Assembly (NCBI RefSeq): GCF_003024385.1
Contig: NZ_PVZN01000007.1
Location: 124,001-188,000 of the forward strand
Length of the DNA stretch: 64,000 nt
Direction: 5' to 3'
Origin: Pseudomonas sp. BBP2017
GTDB taxonomy: Bacteria; Pseudomonadota; Gammaproteobacteria; Pseudomonadales; Pseudomonadaceae
The position numbers and the translations under genes were made by a program. Positions 1-10,682 of the stretch are shown here, piece after piece (position 1 is the first letter of the stretch; each line of letters begins with the position of its first letter). The notes below the pieces were generated by a model. It was not told the DNA's origin. It saw only the letters and a program-made list of their open reading frames with translations, and made no database searches.

Positions 1-11
1 GCATCGAATTT

Positions 12-38
12 GAACATTTATGTTCATTTTCGAAAATA
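12..38. promoter_or_regulatory. GlpR-operator-like site upstream of the expected glpD
   Basis: A perfect palindrome GAACAT-TT-ATGTTC lies at 12-25. Overlapping it, the 20-mer at 19-38 agrees with the E. coli GlpR operator consensus (WATKYTCGWTAWCGAMCATW) at 17 of 20 positions by my count. It lies just downstream of glpR on the minus strand, where Pseudomonas normally has the glpD promoter; glpD itself would be left of the window. Confidence 0.6.
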
Positions 39-102
39 CTAGCGCAACAGAATGCCGCCTGCCAGTCGCTTTCCATAGAAAATACTGATCGGATGGTAAT
101 TA

Positions 103-122
103 AATGAAAAATAACGAACATT
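103..122. promoter_or_regulatory. second GlpR-operator-like site
   Basis: This 20-mer matches the GlpR consensus at 16 of 20 positions. The right half (TAACGAACATT) is essentially perfect and the left half is weak. With the site at 19-38 it makes two operators 84 bp apart in the glpR-glpD gap, which suits cooperative repression, though that is inference. Confidence 0.45.
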
Positions 123-158
123 TCCGCTGCCACCGTTGCGGTGGCAGCTGTGACAGCG

Positions 159-914
159 TCAGACCACTTCCAGACGAATCTTGTACTGATTGAGCAACTG
201 GGTGAGGGCTGGCACCGGTGCCTGGTCGGTGACCAGGCAATCGATCAGGCTGATCGAGCCCAGGCGCACCATGGCGTTACGCCCGAACTTGCTGGAGTCG
301 GCGGCGAGGATTACCTGACGGGCATTGGCAATGATCGCCTGGGAGACCCGAACTTCCTGATAGTCGAAGTCGAGCAAGCTGCCGTCTTCGTCGATACCGC
401 TGATACCGACCAGAGCGAAATCGACCTTGAACTGGTTGATGAAGTCGACACTGGCCTGACCCACCACTCCGCCGTCACGGCGCACGTTGCCACCGGCCAG
501 CAGCACTTCGAAGTCATCCTTGGCGCTGAGAATCGAGGCCACATGAAGGTTGTTGGTGATGATCTTCAGGTGGTTGTGATTGAGCAGGGCGCGGGCAATG
601 GATTCGGTGGTGGTACCGATGTTGATGAACAACGAAGCATGGTCGGGAATCTGTGCTGCGATGGCTTCGGCAATCCGTTGCTTCTCGTCGCGCATCTGAT
701 CGGCGCGCATGGCGTAGGCGGTGTTCTCGATGCTGGAGTCATAGGCGGCGCCACCGTGGTAGCGGCGCAGCAGATTGACCTCCGCCAGCTGGTTGATATC
801 ACGGCGGATGGTTTGCGGGGTGACAACGAATATTTGCGCCATTTCTTCGATACTGACGTAGCCGCGTTCACGGACCAGTTCGAGGATTTGTTGTTGGCGA
901 GGAGGCAGGTTCAT
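159..914 (-). CDS. glpR: DeoR-family glycerol-3-phosphate regulon repressor
   Basis: A 251-residue DeoR-family repressor. The N-terminus (about residues 1-60) is the DeoR winged helix-turn-helix, with RQQQILELV, then [14 protein letters not shown] and the LLRRYHGGA segment. The rest is the sugar-phosphate-binding DeoR C-terminal domain, including a NIGTTTES phosphate-binding loop. It follows glpF and glpK on the same strand, as in Pseudomonas, and GlpR-like sites sit on both sides of the cluster. It should repress glycerol uptake and catabolism until glycerol-3-phosphate accumulates. Family assignment is certain; glpR is assigned from context. Confidence 0.95.
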   Translation of the reverse strand: MNLPPRQQQILELVRERGYVSIEEMAQIFVVTPQTIRRDINQLAEVNLLRRYHGGAAYDSSIENTAYAMRADQMRDEKQRIAEAIAAQIPDHASLFINIGTTTESIARALLNHNHLKIITNNLHVASILSAKDDFEVLLAGGNVRRDGGVVGQASVDFINQFKVDFALVGISGIDEDGSLLDFDYQEVRVSQAIIANARQVILAADSSKFGRNAMVRLGSISLIDCLVTDQAPVPALTQLLNQYKIRLEVV

Positions 915-978
915 GGGCGGTCCTTATGGGCTGCCGGGCAAATTGCGCCATGATGCCGGAGACCTGCCGCCTGAAGCA

Positions 979-1045
979 ATCGCGGGGCAAGCCCGCTCCC
1001 ACCGGATGTTGATGATCCCCTTTGGGAGCGGGCTTGCCCCGCGAT
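979..1045. repeat. REP pair (inverted palindromes) between glpR and glpK
   Basis: ATCGCGGGGCAAGCCCGCTC, followed after a 20-odd base spacer by its inverted copy, can form a long hairpin. It is the first of five near-identical elements in the window (others near 5141, 25726, 49087 and 59340). All are intergenic, typical of Pseudomonas REP sequences mobilised by RAYT transposases. It may also slow 3' decay of the upstream glpK mRNA. Confidence 0.85.
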
Positions 1046-1048
1046 GTT

Positions 1049-2614
<1,566 letters not shown>

Positions 2615-3466
2615 TCAGGATGCCTGGGTCTTGCCCTGAGGGTTGGCGTCGGTCTGGGCGCTCTCGCTCTCGGCAACCGGCAGGTTGCGGGCGATCACAG
2701 CGCGGTACAGGGCGGCACCAAGGCTCGCTCCTATGATCGGCGCAAAAATCGGAATCAGGAAATAGGGAATGTCACGACCGCCAGTGAAGGCGACTTCGCC
2801 CCATCCAGCGAGGAATGTCATCAGCTTTGGCCCCAGGTCACGGGCCGGGTTCATCGCAAAGCCGGTCAGCGGTCCCATGGCGCTGCCAATCACAGCAATC
2901 AGCAGACCGATCAGCAACGGAGCCATGGCGCCGCGTGGCAGGCCATTGCTGTCGTCGGTCAGGGCCATGATCACCGCCATCAGGACGGCGGTGATGATCA
3001 CCTCGACCAGAAATGCCTGGCCGGTGGACAGCGCCGGGTGTGGATAGGTCGAGAATACCGAAGCCAGCTCAAGGCTGGCCTGGCTGCCGCGAACCATTGC
3101 ATGGCTTTGTTCGTAATCGAAGAACAGGTTGCTGTACAGCGTATAGACCAGCGCGGCACCACAGAAGGCCCCGGCGATCTGGGCGACGATGTAGAACGGT
3201 AGTTTGTGCTTTTCGAATCCGGCGAACAGCCACAAGGCGATGCTCACTGCAGGGTTCAGGTGAGCGCCGGATACCCCGGCGGTCAGGTAGATCGCCATGC
3301 TCACGCCGACGCCCCAGATGATGCTGATTTCCCATAGGCCGAAGCTGGCACCCGCGACTTTGAGCGCAGCCACGCAGCCGGTACCGAAAAAGATCAGCAG
3401 AGCGGTGCCGAGAAACTCGGCCATGCATTGGCTGGATAAGGTGGGTTGTCGCAGAGCTGTCGTCAT
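2615..3466 (-). CDS. glpF: glycerol uptake facilitator (aquaglyceroporin)
   Basis: A 283-residue inner-membrane MIP-family channel for glycerol diffusion. Both half-helix motifs are present: NPA in GAHLNPAVS near residue 70, and NPAR followed by aspartate in FAMNPARDLGPK near residue 205. The Asp after the second motif marks glycerol facilitators rather than water-only aquaporins. Hydrophobic segments fit six membrane helices. The C-terminal ~20 residues are polar, Gln/Thr-rich and cytoplasmic. It is the first gene of glpFKR, and its upstream region has a weak GlpR-like site. Confidence 0.97.
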   Translation of the reverse strand: MTTALRQPTLSSQCMAEFLGTALLIFFGTGCVAALKVAGASFGLWEISIIWGVGVSMAIYLTAGVSGAHLNPAVSIALWLFAGFEKHKLPFYIVAQIAGAFCGAALVYTLYSNLFFDYEQSHAMVRGSQASLELASVFSTYPHPALSTGQAFLVEVIITAVLMAVIMALTDDSNGLPRGAMAPLLIGLLIAVIGSAMGPLTGFAMNPARDLGPKLMTFLAGWGEVAFTGGRDIPYFLIPIFAPIIGASLGAALYRAVIARNLPVAESESAQTDANPQGKTQAS

Positions 3467-3792
3467 TCGTTACCTCGGTTTTTGTTGTTGTGAGGCGCAG
3501 TGGGCGCTCGACAAAAGCCCGACAGAAATCCCCATTTCGGTCAGGCAGACGGTAAAGAATGCACCTGATCGGTGCATTGATATATTCATAATCGAAAAAA
3601 TATAGACAAGAAACGCATATGTCAAAGGTCGAAAGTGAACCGTCGTTCACAAACTGACTATTTGTCTTGGTGATGAGGCTGAACTTTGCGGCAGAGAAGG
3701 GCTGAGGCGAGAGACCGATGCAGTGGTTGGGGTGGTGGTTTTGTCCTAAAGTAGCCAGCGAAATGGTATTCACTTTTTGTTTGGAGTCCTGC
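3467..3792. promoter_or_regulatory. glpF upstream region with GlpR-like site and palindrome
   Basis: A 326-bp divergent gap between glpF and the ybaK-like gene. The 20-mer 3581-3600 matches the GlpR consensus at about 15 of 20 positions (TATATTCATAATCGAA core). A separate perfect inverted repeat GTGAAC-CGTC-GTTCAC is at 3635-3650; its binding protein is unknown. The rest shows nothing I can assign. Confidence 0.45.
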
Positions 3793-4263
3793 ATGACCCC
3801 CGCCCTGGATCTGCTGAAAAAGGTTCGCGCCGAACATCACACTCACAGTTATGAACATGATCCCAAAGCTGCGTCCTACGGGCTTGAAGCTGCGGAGAAG
3901 CTCAATCTTGAGCCGGTGCGGGTGTTCAAGACCTTGCTGGCAAGCAGTGAAAAGGGTGAGTTACTGGTGGCGGTGGTCCCAGTGATCGGTAGTCTCGATC
4001 TGAAGGGCCTTGCCCACGCGGCAGGGGTGAAGAAGTGCGAGATGGCTGATCCGGCAGCCGCCCAGCGTTCTACAGGCTACCTATTGGGTGGGATCAGCCC
4101 GCTGGGGCAGAAGAAGCGCTTACGCACTTTTATTGATCAGTCGGCTCAAACTTTTGAAACGATTTTCGTCAGTGCCGGGCGGCGTGGGCTGGAAGTGGAA
4201 CTGGCGGCGGCGGTGCTGGCTGAGCACACACAAGCCAAATTTGCCGCCATCGCTCGCGACTGA
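3793..4263 (+). CDS. ybaK: YbaK/EbsC-family Cys-tRNA(Pro) deacylase
   Basis: A 156-residue trans-editing protein of the YbaK/ProX family, which hydrolyses cysteine mischarged on tRNA-Pro in the cytoplasm. Recognisable are the N-terminal HTHSYEHDP segment, EPVRVFKTLLAS near residue 45 (containing the catalytic Lys region), and GGISPLGQKKRLRTFID near residue 100. I chose the ATG at 3793 over the upstream in-frame start because GGAG lies just before it and homologues begin MTPA-like. It stands alone, divergent from glpF. Confidence 0.92.
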   Translation: MTPALDLLKKVRAEHHTHSYEHDPKAASYGLEAAEKLNLEPVRVFKTLLASSEKGELLVAVVPVIGSLDLKGLAHAAGVKKCEMADPAAAQRSTGYLLGGISPLGQKKRLRTFIDQSAQTFETIFVSAGRRGLEVELAAAVLAEHTQAKFAAIARD

Positions 4264-4356
4264 CAACTGTATGCTGAAAATCCGACGACTCTGTCTCTGT
4301 TAGTCACTGCCTGGTAACGGGCATGCTCACTGCCCCAGAACAGAGAGAGTCGCTGT

Positions 4357-5136
4357 ATGCAGCTGGAATTTCATCAGGTCGACGCCTTCAGTGAGCGTCC
4401 CTTTGCCGGCAATCCGGCCATGGTCTACCGTCTCGAGCATTGGCTCAGCGATGAGCTGATGCAGCAGATCGCCGCTGAGCACAACCTTGCCGAAACCGCC
4501 TTTGTGGTAGCGGATGGCGCGCAGTGGCAGATTCGCTGGTTTACCCCGGCGACCGAAGTCCCCTTGTGTGGTCACGCAACCTTGGCCAGCGCCCATGTGC
4601 TGCTGGAGGTTTACAAAGTACCGAGCGAGCGTCTGCTGTTCCAGAGTCAGTCCGGGCCCTTGAGCGTTAGCCGTGAACAAGGGCGATTGCTGCTGGACTT
4701 TCCACGCATCGATCCGCAACCGGTAAGTCAGTCATTGCCGGTTGCCGAGGCTTTAGGTTGCCCGGTGCTGGAGGTGCTGCAGACCAAGGAGTTGTTGGTG
4801 GTGCTGGAATCTGAGCAAGCGGTACGCAACTGCACTCCGGACATGGCTGCACTGGCGCAATTACCTGGATTGGGGGTAATCGTCACGGCACCGGGCGAGG
4901 AGCATGACTTTGTCTCGCGTTATTTTGCTCCGGGGATCGGCATCCCCGAGGATCCGGTGACCGGTTCGACCCACTGCAGTCTGATCCCTTATTGGGCTGA
5001 ACGCTTGGGTAAAACTGAGCTGAACGCCTTTCAGTGTTCCAGTCGCGGTGGGGAGCTGTTCTGCCGGCTGGAGGGCGATCGGGTGAAAATTGGTGGTTAT
5101 GCCCGGCGTGTCGCTAGCGGTACGTTGAGCCTGTAA
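4357..5136 (+). CDS. PhzF-family isomerase/epimerase-like protein
   Basis: A 259-residue member of the PhzF superfamily (diaminopimelate-epimerase fold). The start MQLEFHQVDAFSERPFAGNPA and the catalytic-Glu segment NLAETAFV (Glu46) are classic. The C-terminal half-domain includes a GIPEDPVTGSTHC loop near residue 200. PhzF proper acts in phenazine synthesis, but there are no phz genes here, so this is a housekeeping paralogue of unknown substrate. It is preceded by the ybaK-like gene and followed by a REP pair. Confidence 0.88.
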   Translation: MQLEFHQVDAFSERPFAGNPAMVYRLEHWLSDELMQQIAAEHNLAETAFVVADGAQWQIRWFTPATEVPLCGHATLASAHVLLEVYKVPSERLLFQSQSGPLSVSREQGRLLLDFPRIDPQPVSQSLPVAEALGCPVLEVLQTKELLVVLESEQAVRNCTPDMAALAQLPGLGVIVTAPGEEHDFVSRYFAPGIGIPEDPVTGSTHCSLIPYWAERLGKTELNAFQCSSRGGELFCRLEGDRVKIGGYARRVASGTLSL

Positions 5137-5140
5137 AAGC

Positions 5141-5206
5141 ATCGCGGGGCAGGCCCGCTCCCACCGGGATTTCGATGGACCGGTGGGAGCGGGCTTGCCC
5201 CGCGAT
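5141..5206. repeat. REP pair between convergent genes
   Basis: Inverted palindromes ATCGCGGGGCAGGCCCGCTC and its mirror copy, in the gap between the convergent PhzF-like gene and the ABC ATPase. Same family as the elements near 979, 25726, 49087 and 59340. It may act as a shared 3' hairpin. Confidence 0.85.
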
Positions 5207-5214
5207 GGCTGGTA

Positions 5215-6324
5215 TCAGACCGCTGAGCTATAGCGCCGAACACCATTCTCTGGCACCGGCAACTGCGCCGCCACGCTACCCGGTACGGCAAACAGCACCA
5301 GATGATCTGCGGCCACTTCAATACCCACCTCGGCCCCGACCTGAAGATCGATATGGCTAGGGAAAATCGCTTCAAGCTGGCTGCCGGTCGGCAGTTGCAG
5401 GCGATAGAGGGTCGAGGCGCCGAGGAAACTCTTGCCGGTGATCAGCGCCTTGAGGGCGCTGTGCGGCGCATGAATGATATCGTCTGGACGCAATAGCACA
5501 TCAACCGCGCTGCCAGGGGTGAAGGTATAGGCACGGTTGCCACGCAGCTCGCCCAGTTCGGTTTGCACCGACTCCGGGCTGGTCAGCTGGCCACGAATGA
5601 AGTAGCCCTGGCCAATGAAGCTGGCGACGAAGGGTGTCAGGGGTTCGTGATAGAGGTTGTAGGGAGTATCCCACTGCTCCAGACGACCTTCCTTGAAGAC
5701 GCCGACGTGATCACTGACGGCAAAGGCTTCTTCCTGGTCGTGAGTGACCAGAATGGCACTGGTGCCACGGCTCTTGAGAATGTCACGAACCTCATGGCTG
5801 AGGCGCCGGCGCAGCTCCACGTCGAGGTTGGAGAAAGGCTCGTCGAGCAACAGTAACTGCGGCTCGGGCGCCAATGCACGGGCCAGGGCCACGCGCTGTT
5901 GCTGGCCGCCGGAAAGCTCGTGCGGGTAGCGTTTGTCGAGTCCGCCAAGCTTGACCAGTTCGAGCATTTCCGCCACGACCTGTGGCTGCTGTGGGTGCTT
6001 GCCGATACCGAATGCAATGTTCTCGGCGACCGTCAGGTGCGGGAACAGGGCATAGTCCTGGAACACCATGCCGATCCTGCGTTTCTCCGGGGCCAGGGTA
6101 AAGCCGGCCCTGGAGATGACCTCGCCCGCCAGCTGGATCTCACCTTCATGCACCGGCTCGAAACCGGCGATGGCACGCAAGGTGGTGGTCTTGCCGCACC
6201 CCGACGAGCCTAGCAGGCAACCGATATCGCCAGCGTTGAGGTGCAGGTTGAGGTTCTGGACGATGCGTTGCTCGCCATAGCCGCAGGCGAGGTTGCGCAG
6301 GTTAAGCAGTAAAGGTTGACTCAT
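5215..6324 (-). CDS. orphan ABC transporter ATP-binding protein (FbpC/PotA-like)
   Basis: A 369-residue ATPase of the iron(III)/polyamine/sulfate importer class. Walker [10 protein letters not shown] (about 39-47), Q-loop [11 protein letters not shown], signature [15 protein letters not shown], Walker B LLLLDEPF and the switch His in VTHDQEEA are all intact. The last ~130 residues form a TOBE-type regulatory domain. It is most like FbpC/FutC (Fe3+ import). No permease or binding protein lies nearby, so its partners are encoded elsewhere. Its ATG overlaps the argF stop by 4 bp, implying translational coupling. Confidence 0.9.
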   Translation of the reverse strand: MSQPLLLNLRNLACGYGEQRIVQNLNLHLNAGDIGCLLGSSGCGKTTTLRAIAGFEPVHEGEIQLAGEVISRAGFTLAPEKRRIGMVFQDYALFPHLTVAENIAFGIGKHPQQPQVVAEMLELVKLGGLDKRYPHELSGGQQQRVALARALAPEPQLLLLDEPFSNLDVELRRRLSHEVRDILKSRGTSAILVTHDQEEAFAVSDHVGVFKEGRLEQWDTPYNLYHEPLTPFVASFIGQGYFIRGQLTSPESVQTELGELRGNRAYTFTPGSAVDVLLRPDDIIHAPHSALKALITGKSFLGASTLYRLQLPTGSQLEAIFPSHIDLQVGAEVGIEVAADHLVLFAVPGSVAAQLPVPENGVRRYSSAV

Positions 6325-7241
6325 GCGTGGTGATAGGCCGGTTCAACAAGAAATTCGAGAAGCGCCTTCTGTGCATGCAGACGGTTTTCAGCCTGATCCC
6401 AAGCAACCGAACGTGGGTCGTCGAGCAGGTCGAGACTGATCTCCTCGCCACGGTGGGCGGGCAGGCAGTGCATGAACAGGGCATCGGGTGCTGCCAGGTC
6501 GAGCAGTTCGCGGGTTACCTGGTAAGGCGCGAACAAGGCCAGACGTCGAGCAGTTTCCTCTTCCTGCCCCATGGAAGTCCAGACATCGGTGCTCACCAGG
6601 TGTGCACCCTGCACGGCATCCTTGGGTTCACGGAAGATCTGCACGCGGTCACCGGCCTTGGCCAGGAACTCTGGGTTGGGCTCGAATTCGGCCGGGCAGG
6701 CGATGCGCAGCTGGAAGTCGAACTGGGTCGCTGCTTCTATATAGCTGTTGCACATGTTGTTGCCGTCACCGATCCAGGCCACGGTCTTGCCCTGGATCGC
6801 ACCGCGATGTTCAAGGAAGGTTTGCATGTCGGCCAGCAACTGGCACGGGTGCAGGTCGTCCGACAGGCCATTGATTACCGGCACACGGGAATTGGCAGCG
6901 AACTCGGTCAGGGTACTGTGGGCAAAAGTACGGATCATCACCGCATCGAGCATGCGCGACATGACGATGGCGCAGTCGCCGATCGGTTCGCCACGGCCCA
7001 GTTGGGTGTCACGCGGGGACAGGAAGATGGCCTGGCCGCCGAGCTGGATCATGCCGGCTTCGAACGACAACCGGGTACGGGTCGAGGATTTCTCGAAGAT
7101 CATCCCCAGTACGCGGTTTTTCAGGGGTTCGAACAGTACGCCGCGGTTACGCAGGTCCTTCAGCTCGATACCTCGACGGATCACACTGAGCAGTTCGTCG
7201 GGTGTGAAATCCATCAGGGAGAGAAAGTGCCTAGCGTTCAT
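6321..7241 (-). CDS. argF: ornithine carbamoyltransferase (anabolic)
   Basis: Converts ornithine and carbamoyl phosphate to citrulline in arginine biosynthesis. The 306-residue protein has the carbamoyl-phosphate motif [12 protein letters not shown] near residue 52, the [11 protein letters not shown] loop near residue 131, and the ornithine-side motif [12 protein letters not shown] near residue 255. The size and lack of an arc context argue for the anabolic enzyme. The promoter region carries two ArgR-like half-sites, consistent with arginine repression. It is cotranscribed with the ABC ATPase downstream (4-bp overlap). Confidence 0.97.
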   Translation of the reverse strand: MNARHFLSLMDFTPDELLSVIRRGIELKDLRNRGVLFEPLKNRVLGMIFEKSSTRTRLSFEAGMIQLGGQAIFLSPRDTQLGRGEPIGDCAIVMSRMLDAVMIRTFAHSTLTEFAANSRVPVINGLSDDLHPCQLLADMQTFLEHRGAIQGKTVAWIGDGNNMCNSYIEAATQFDFQLRIACPAEFEPNPEFLAKAGDRVQIFREPKDAVQGAHLVSTDVWTSMGQEEETARRLALFAPYQVTRELLDLAAPDALFMHCLPAHRGEEISLDLLDDPRSVAWDQAENRLHAQKALLEFLVEPAYHHA

Positions 7242-7345
7242 GGTTGACTACCTTTTTGCAACAGACCGCAGATCAACAATGCCGGTTTTCAGAAACAACG
7301 GATGTGACCTGCGGCGAAAGCCGCACGGGGCGACGAAATAAGGGG

Positions 7346-7382
7346 AGACGCAATACTATAATTAAATGTCGCGTCATACCAA
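7346..7382. promoter_or_regulatory. argF promoter overlapped by tandem ArgR-like half-sites
   Basis: The Pseudomonas ArgR half-site consensus TGTCGC-N8-AA is matched exactly at 7367-7382. A weaker copy, AGACGC-N8-AA, starts 21 bp earlier at 7346-7361, two helical turns away. On the minus strand a promoter candidate reads TTGGTA (7377-7382), 16-bp spacer, TATAGT (7355-7360), so ArgR bound here would cover -35 to -10. The rest of the 366-bp gap (7242-7607) shows nothing I recognise. Confidence 0.6.
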
Positions 7383-7607
7383 GTGGGGCGTTCACTGTGT
7401 GCAGTGCATGCAGTGTCGTAACCCATTGGCGGGCCGTTTTTTTTGTTTGCTACACAAGGGTTTTACACTGCCTGCTGACGCCTTGGCAAACACCCGAGCG
7501 AATCGCTGTGCCTGATGCCGGTAGATTCACAGGGCAAAACTCGCTGGCCGTCAGGTACGCTCAGGCCCATAGTCAGGCGGATTACCAGACACCCGCAAGA
7601 GGTGGCC

Positions 7608-9716
7608 ATGAACAAGACCTTGCATCACCGTGCCTGTCACCTGTGTGAAGCCATCTGTGGCTTGACCATTGAAACTACTCAGGAGCCTGGTGCTGCGCCA
7701 CGGATCAGTTCGATCAAGGGGGATCCCCTGGACAGCTTCAGCCGTGGACACATCTGCCCCAAAGCCGTGGCCCTGCAAGACATCCAGAATGACCCTGACC
7801 GTCTGCGCGCGCCGCACAAGCGGGTAGGCGACACCTGGCAGGTGATTGGCTGGGACGAGGCCTTCGCGCTGGCCGCGCAAAAGCTCTGGGCCGTCCAGCA
7901 GGCCCATGGACAGAACGCCGTGGCGGTCTATCAAGGCAACCCCAGCGTGCATAACTATGGCTTGATGACCCACAGCAACTACTTCCTCGGCTTGCTCAAG
8001 ACCCGCAATCGTTTTTCTGCCACTTCCGTCGACCAGTTGCCGCACCATCTGACCAGCTACCTGATGTATGGCCATGGCCTGCTGTTACCGATTCCGGACA
8101 TCGATCACACCGATTTCATGCTGATCCTTGGTGGCAATCCGTTGGCCTCCAACGGCAGCATCATGACCGTGCCGGATGTCGAAAAGCGCCTTAAGGCAAT
8201 TCAGGCCCGGGGCGGCAAACTCGTAGTGGTCGATCCGCGGCGCAGTGAAACCGCGGCCATGGCTGACCAGCATGTGTTTGTCCGCCCAGGAGGAGACGCC
8301 GCACTGCTGTGCGCCATGCTCAACACCTTGTTTGCCGAAGGCCTGGAGCGTGCTCCGGTATTGCCGGTCGATGGCCTGGACGAGGTGCGAGTTGCCATAG
8401 CGCCGTTCACCGCTGAATTGATGGCGCCTCTGTGTGGCGTCGATGCGCTGCTGATCCGGCAGTTGGCACGAGACTTCGCTGCTGCCGACAAAGCCGTGTG
8501 TTACGGGCGTATGGGCGTTTCGACCCAGGCTTTCGGTACGCTTTGCCATTGGCTGGTGCAACTGATCAATCTGGTCAGTGGCAACCTCGACTCGGTTGGC
8601 GGTGCCTTGTGTACACAGCCGGCAGTGGATCTGGTTGCGAACACCGCAGGTGGGCATTTCAATGCCTGGCAAAGTCGGGTCTCCGGTTTGCCGGAGTACG
8701 GCGGTGAGCTGCCGGTGGTGGCGCTGGCCGAAGAGATGCTGTGCGAAGGGGAAGGGCAGGTGCGCGCCCTGGTGACCGTGGCCGGCAACCCGGTGTTGTC
8801 CACGCCCAACGGCCGGCAGCTGGAGCGTGCGCTGGACGGGCTTGAGTTCATGCTCAGCATCGACCTCTACATCAACGAAACCACGCGTTACGCCGACCTG
8901 ATCCTGCCGTCCACCACAGCGCTGGAGAACGATCACTACGACACCACCTTCAACCTGTTGGCTGTACGCAATGTCAGCCGGTTCAACCGGGCGATACTGC
9001 CCAAACCGCACGGAGCGCTGCATGACTGGGAGATCTTCGTGGGCCTGGCCAAGGCCTATGCCGCACTCAGTGACAAGCCGTTGAAGCCCACTGTGCCGCC
9101 GGCACAGATGATCGACAGCGCCTTGCGGCACGGGCCTTATGGCGAGAGTTCGCCTTTCAATCTGTCGATAGAGACGTTGGCTCAGTACCCACATGGCATT
9201 GACCTGGGGCCGTTGCAACCGAACCTCGCTGGCCGTCTGAAAACCGCCAACCAGCGCATCCAGGCAGCACCTGCGCAGATTCTTGGCGATTTGCAGCGAT
9301 TCGTCGCTCAGCAGCCTGCCGAACCTGGGCAACTACTGCTGATCGGTCGCCGACATGTACGCAGCAATAACTCCTGGATGCACAACTATCACCGACTGGT
9401 GAAGGGCAAACCGCGTCATCAGTTGCTCATGCACCCGGATGACCTGGCGGGTCGGCAGTTGCAGGATGGGCAGCGGGTCAGGGTCAGTTCGCGGGTCGGC
9501 AGCATTGAGGTTGAGGTGCAGGCATGTCGCGACCTGATGCCCGGGGTGGTCAGCCTGCCTCATGGCTTTGGCCATGCCCGTGCAGGCGTGCGCATGGATG
9601 TTGCCTGCAGTCAGTCTGGTGCCAGTGCTAACGATCTGACTGACGAGCGCCAAGTGGATGCGCTCTCGGGCAATGCAGCGCTCAATGGCGTGCCGGTGCA
9701 GGTGGTTGCCGCCTGA
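7608..9716 (+). CDS. molybdopterin (bis-MGD) oxidoreductase, DMSO-reductase superfamily
   Basis: A 702-residue cytoplasmic protein (no Tat signal). The N-terminus binds one [4Fe-4S] cluster through Cys10, Cys13, Cys17 and Cys50 (CxxCxxxC...CPK). Mo-bisPGD domains follow, with ILGGNPLASNG and VVDPRRSETA motifs, and a C-terminal molydopterin-dinucleotide-binding barrel with RRHVRSNNSWMHN. The start at 7608 sits behind GAGGTGGCC and gives the usual MNKTLHHRACHLC opening. At the position where relatives place the Mo-ligating Cys/Sec/Ser/Asp (about 141-148, VDQLPHHL) I see no obvious ligand except Asp142. The substrate is unknown; it stands alone, so the electron partner is elsewhere. Confidence 0.88.
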   Translation: MNKTLHHRACHLCEAICGLTIETTQEPGAAPRISSIKGDPLDSFSRGHICPKAVALQDIQNDPDRLRAPHKRVGDTWQVIGWDEAFALAAQKLWAVQQAHGQNAVAVYQGNPSVHNYGLMTHSNYFLGLLKTRNRFSATSVDQLPHHLTSYLMYGHGLLLPIPDIDHTDFMLILGGNPLASNGSIMTVPDVEKRLKAIQARGGKLVVVDPRRSETAAMADQHVFVRPGGDAALLCAMLNTLFAEGLERAPVLPVDGLDEVRVAIAPFTAELMAPLCGVDALLIRQLARDFAAADKAVCYGRMGVSTQAFGTLCHWLVQLINLVSGNLDSVGGALCTQPAVDLVANTAGGHFNAWQSRVSGLPEYGGELPVVALAEEMLCEGEGQVRALVTVAGNPVLSTPNGRQLERALDGLEFMLSIDLYINETTRYADLILPSTTALENDHYDTTFNLLAVRNVSRFNRAILPKPHGALHDWEIFVGLAKAYAALSDKPLKPTVPPAQMIDSALRHGPYGESSPFNLSIETLAQYPHGIDLGPLQPNLAGRLKTANQRIQAAPAQILGDLQRFVAQQPAEPGQLLLIGRRHVRSNNSWMHNYHRLVKGKPRHQLLMHPDDLAGRQLQDGQRVRVSSRVGSIEVEVQACRDLMPGVVSLPHGFGHARAGVRMDVACSQSGASANDLTDERQVDALSGNAALNGVPVQVVAA

Positions 9717-9808
9717 TATCGGCAAGGCCGAGCGTCAAGCTCGGCTTTCCGATACAATGCGTCACCGTGCCGACAACCAGGTCGGAAAGTTCAGCCGCGA
9801 GGTGCTTC

Positions 9809-10144
9809 ATGGATATCATTGAAACAATCAAAGAGCAGATTGCCAACAACACCATTCTGCTTTACATGAAAGGCTCGCCGAATGCCCCGCAGTGCGGCTT
9901 TTCGGCCAAGGCGGCGCAAGCCGTGATGGGTTGTGGCGAGAAATTCGCTTACGTGGATATCCTGCAGAATCCGGAAATCCGCGCCAACCTGCCAAAATAT
10001 GCCAACTGGCCGACTTTCCCACAGCTGTGGGTTGCCGGTGAGCTGGTTGGCGGCTCCGATATCATGGCTGAAATGTTTGCCAACGGCGAACTGCAGACCC
10101 TGATCAAGGAAGCTGCAGCCAAGGCTGAGGCGGCCAAGGCCTGA
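9809..10144 (+). CDS. grxD: monothiol glutaredoxin, Grx4 type
   Basis: A 111-residue CGFS-type glutaredoxin that carries and delivers [2Fe-2S] clusters. It has the CGFS active site (APQCGFSAKAAQ, about residues 30-41), the WPTFPQLWV GSH/cluster segment, and GGSDI near the end. The ATG at 9809 gives the standard MDIIETIKEQI start; the longer frame adds 14 non-conserved residues. Its neighbours, bacterioferritin and its ferredoxin, fit an iron-homeostasis block. A strong terminator follows. Confidence 0.97.
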   Translation: MDIIETIKEQIANNTILLYMKGSPNAPQCGFSAKAAQAVMGCGEKFAYVDILQNPEIRANLPKYANWPTFPQLWVAGELVGGSDIMAEMFANGELQTLIKEAAAKAEAAKA

Positions 10145-10161
10145 TTACAGGTTTGGTTAAC

Positions 10162-10188
10162 AAAAAGCCCCGCAATGCGGGGCTTTTT
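10162..10188. terminator. bidirectional terminator between grxD and bfr
   Basis: AAAAAGCCCCGC-AAT-GCGGGGCTTTTT hairpin with A/T tracts on both sides, between convergent genes. Confidence 0.93.
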
Positions 10189-10211
10189 CGTTTGCAGCGG
10201 GGCAGGCGAAA

Positions 10212-10682
10212 TTACTCGCCCATCTGCGACTGCAGGTAGTTTTCCAGACCGACCTTGTCGATCAGGCTCAGCTGGGTTTCCAGCCAGTCGATATGCTCTT
10301 CCTCGGACTCGAGGATGTCTTCAAGCAGCTCACGGCTGCCGAAGTCGCCAACGGTTTCACAGTGGGCGATAGCAGCCTTGAGGTCGGTCAGACCGTTCTG
10401 CTCGATTTTCAGGTCGCATTCGAGCATTTCTTTGGTGTGTTCACCAATCAGCAGCTTACCCAGGTCCTGGACGTTGGGGATGCCTTCGAGAAACAGAATA
10501 CGCTTGATCAGTTTGTCAGCGTGCTTCATTTCATCGATGGATTCCTTGTACTCGTGCTTGCCGAGCTTATCCAGACCCCAGTCTTCATACATGCGCGCAT
10601 GCAGGAAGTATTGGTTGATTGCGACCAGCTCGTTTCCGAGGATCTTGTTGAGATGCTGGATGACGCTAACGTCGCCTTTCAT
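10212..10682 (-). CDS. bfr: bacterioferritin
   Basis: A 156-residue haem-containing ferritin that oxidises and stores iron as a 24-mer. Ferroxidase ligands are recognisable in [20 protein letters not shown] and [11 protein letters not shown]. Met52 in SIDEMKHAD is the usual haem-ligating methionine. I chose the ATG at 10682 ([12 protein letters not shown]); the upstream extension is not conserved. It sits in the Pseudomonas order grxD-bfr-bfd, convergent with grxD. The paired ferredoxin gene lies 199 bp upstream, separated by a terminator. Confidence 0.97.
   Translation of the reverse strand: MKGDVSVIQHLNKILGNELVAINQYFLHARMYEDWGLDKLGKHEYKESIDEMKHADKLIKRILFLEGIPNVQDLGKLLIGEHTKEMLECDLKIEQNGLTDLKAAIAHCETVGDFGSRELLEDILESEEEHIDWLETQLSLIDKVGLENYLQSQMGE

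Noticed and set aside
3635..3650. Palindrome GTGAAC-CGTC-GTTCAC considered as a CRP/Vfr site
   Set aside because: The GTGA and TCAC halves are 8 bp apart instead of the required 6.
8085..9332. 415-residue minus-strand frame opposite the molybdoenzyme gene
   Set aside because: No recognisable domain or ribosome site; its codon positions mirror those of the real gene.
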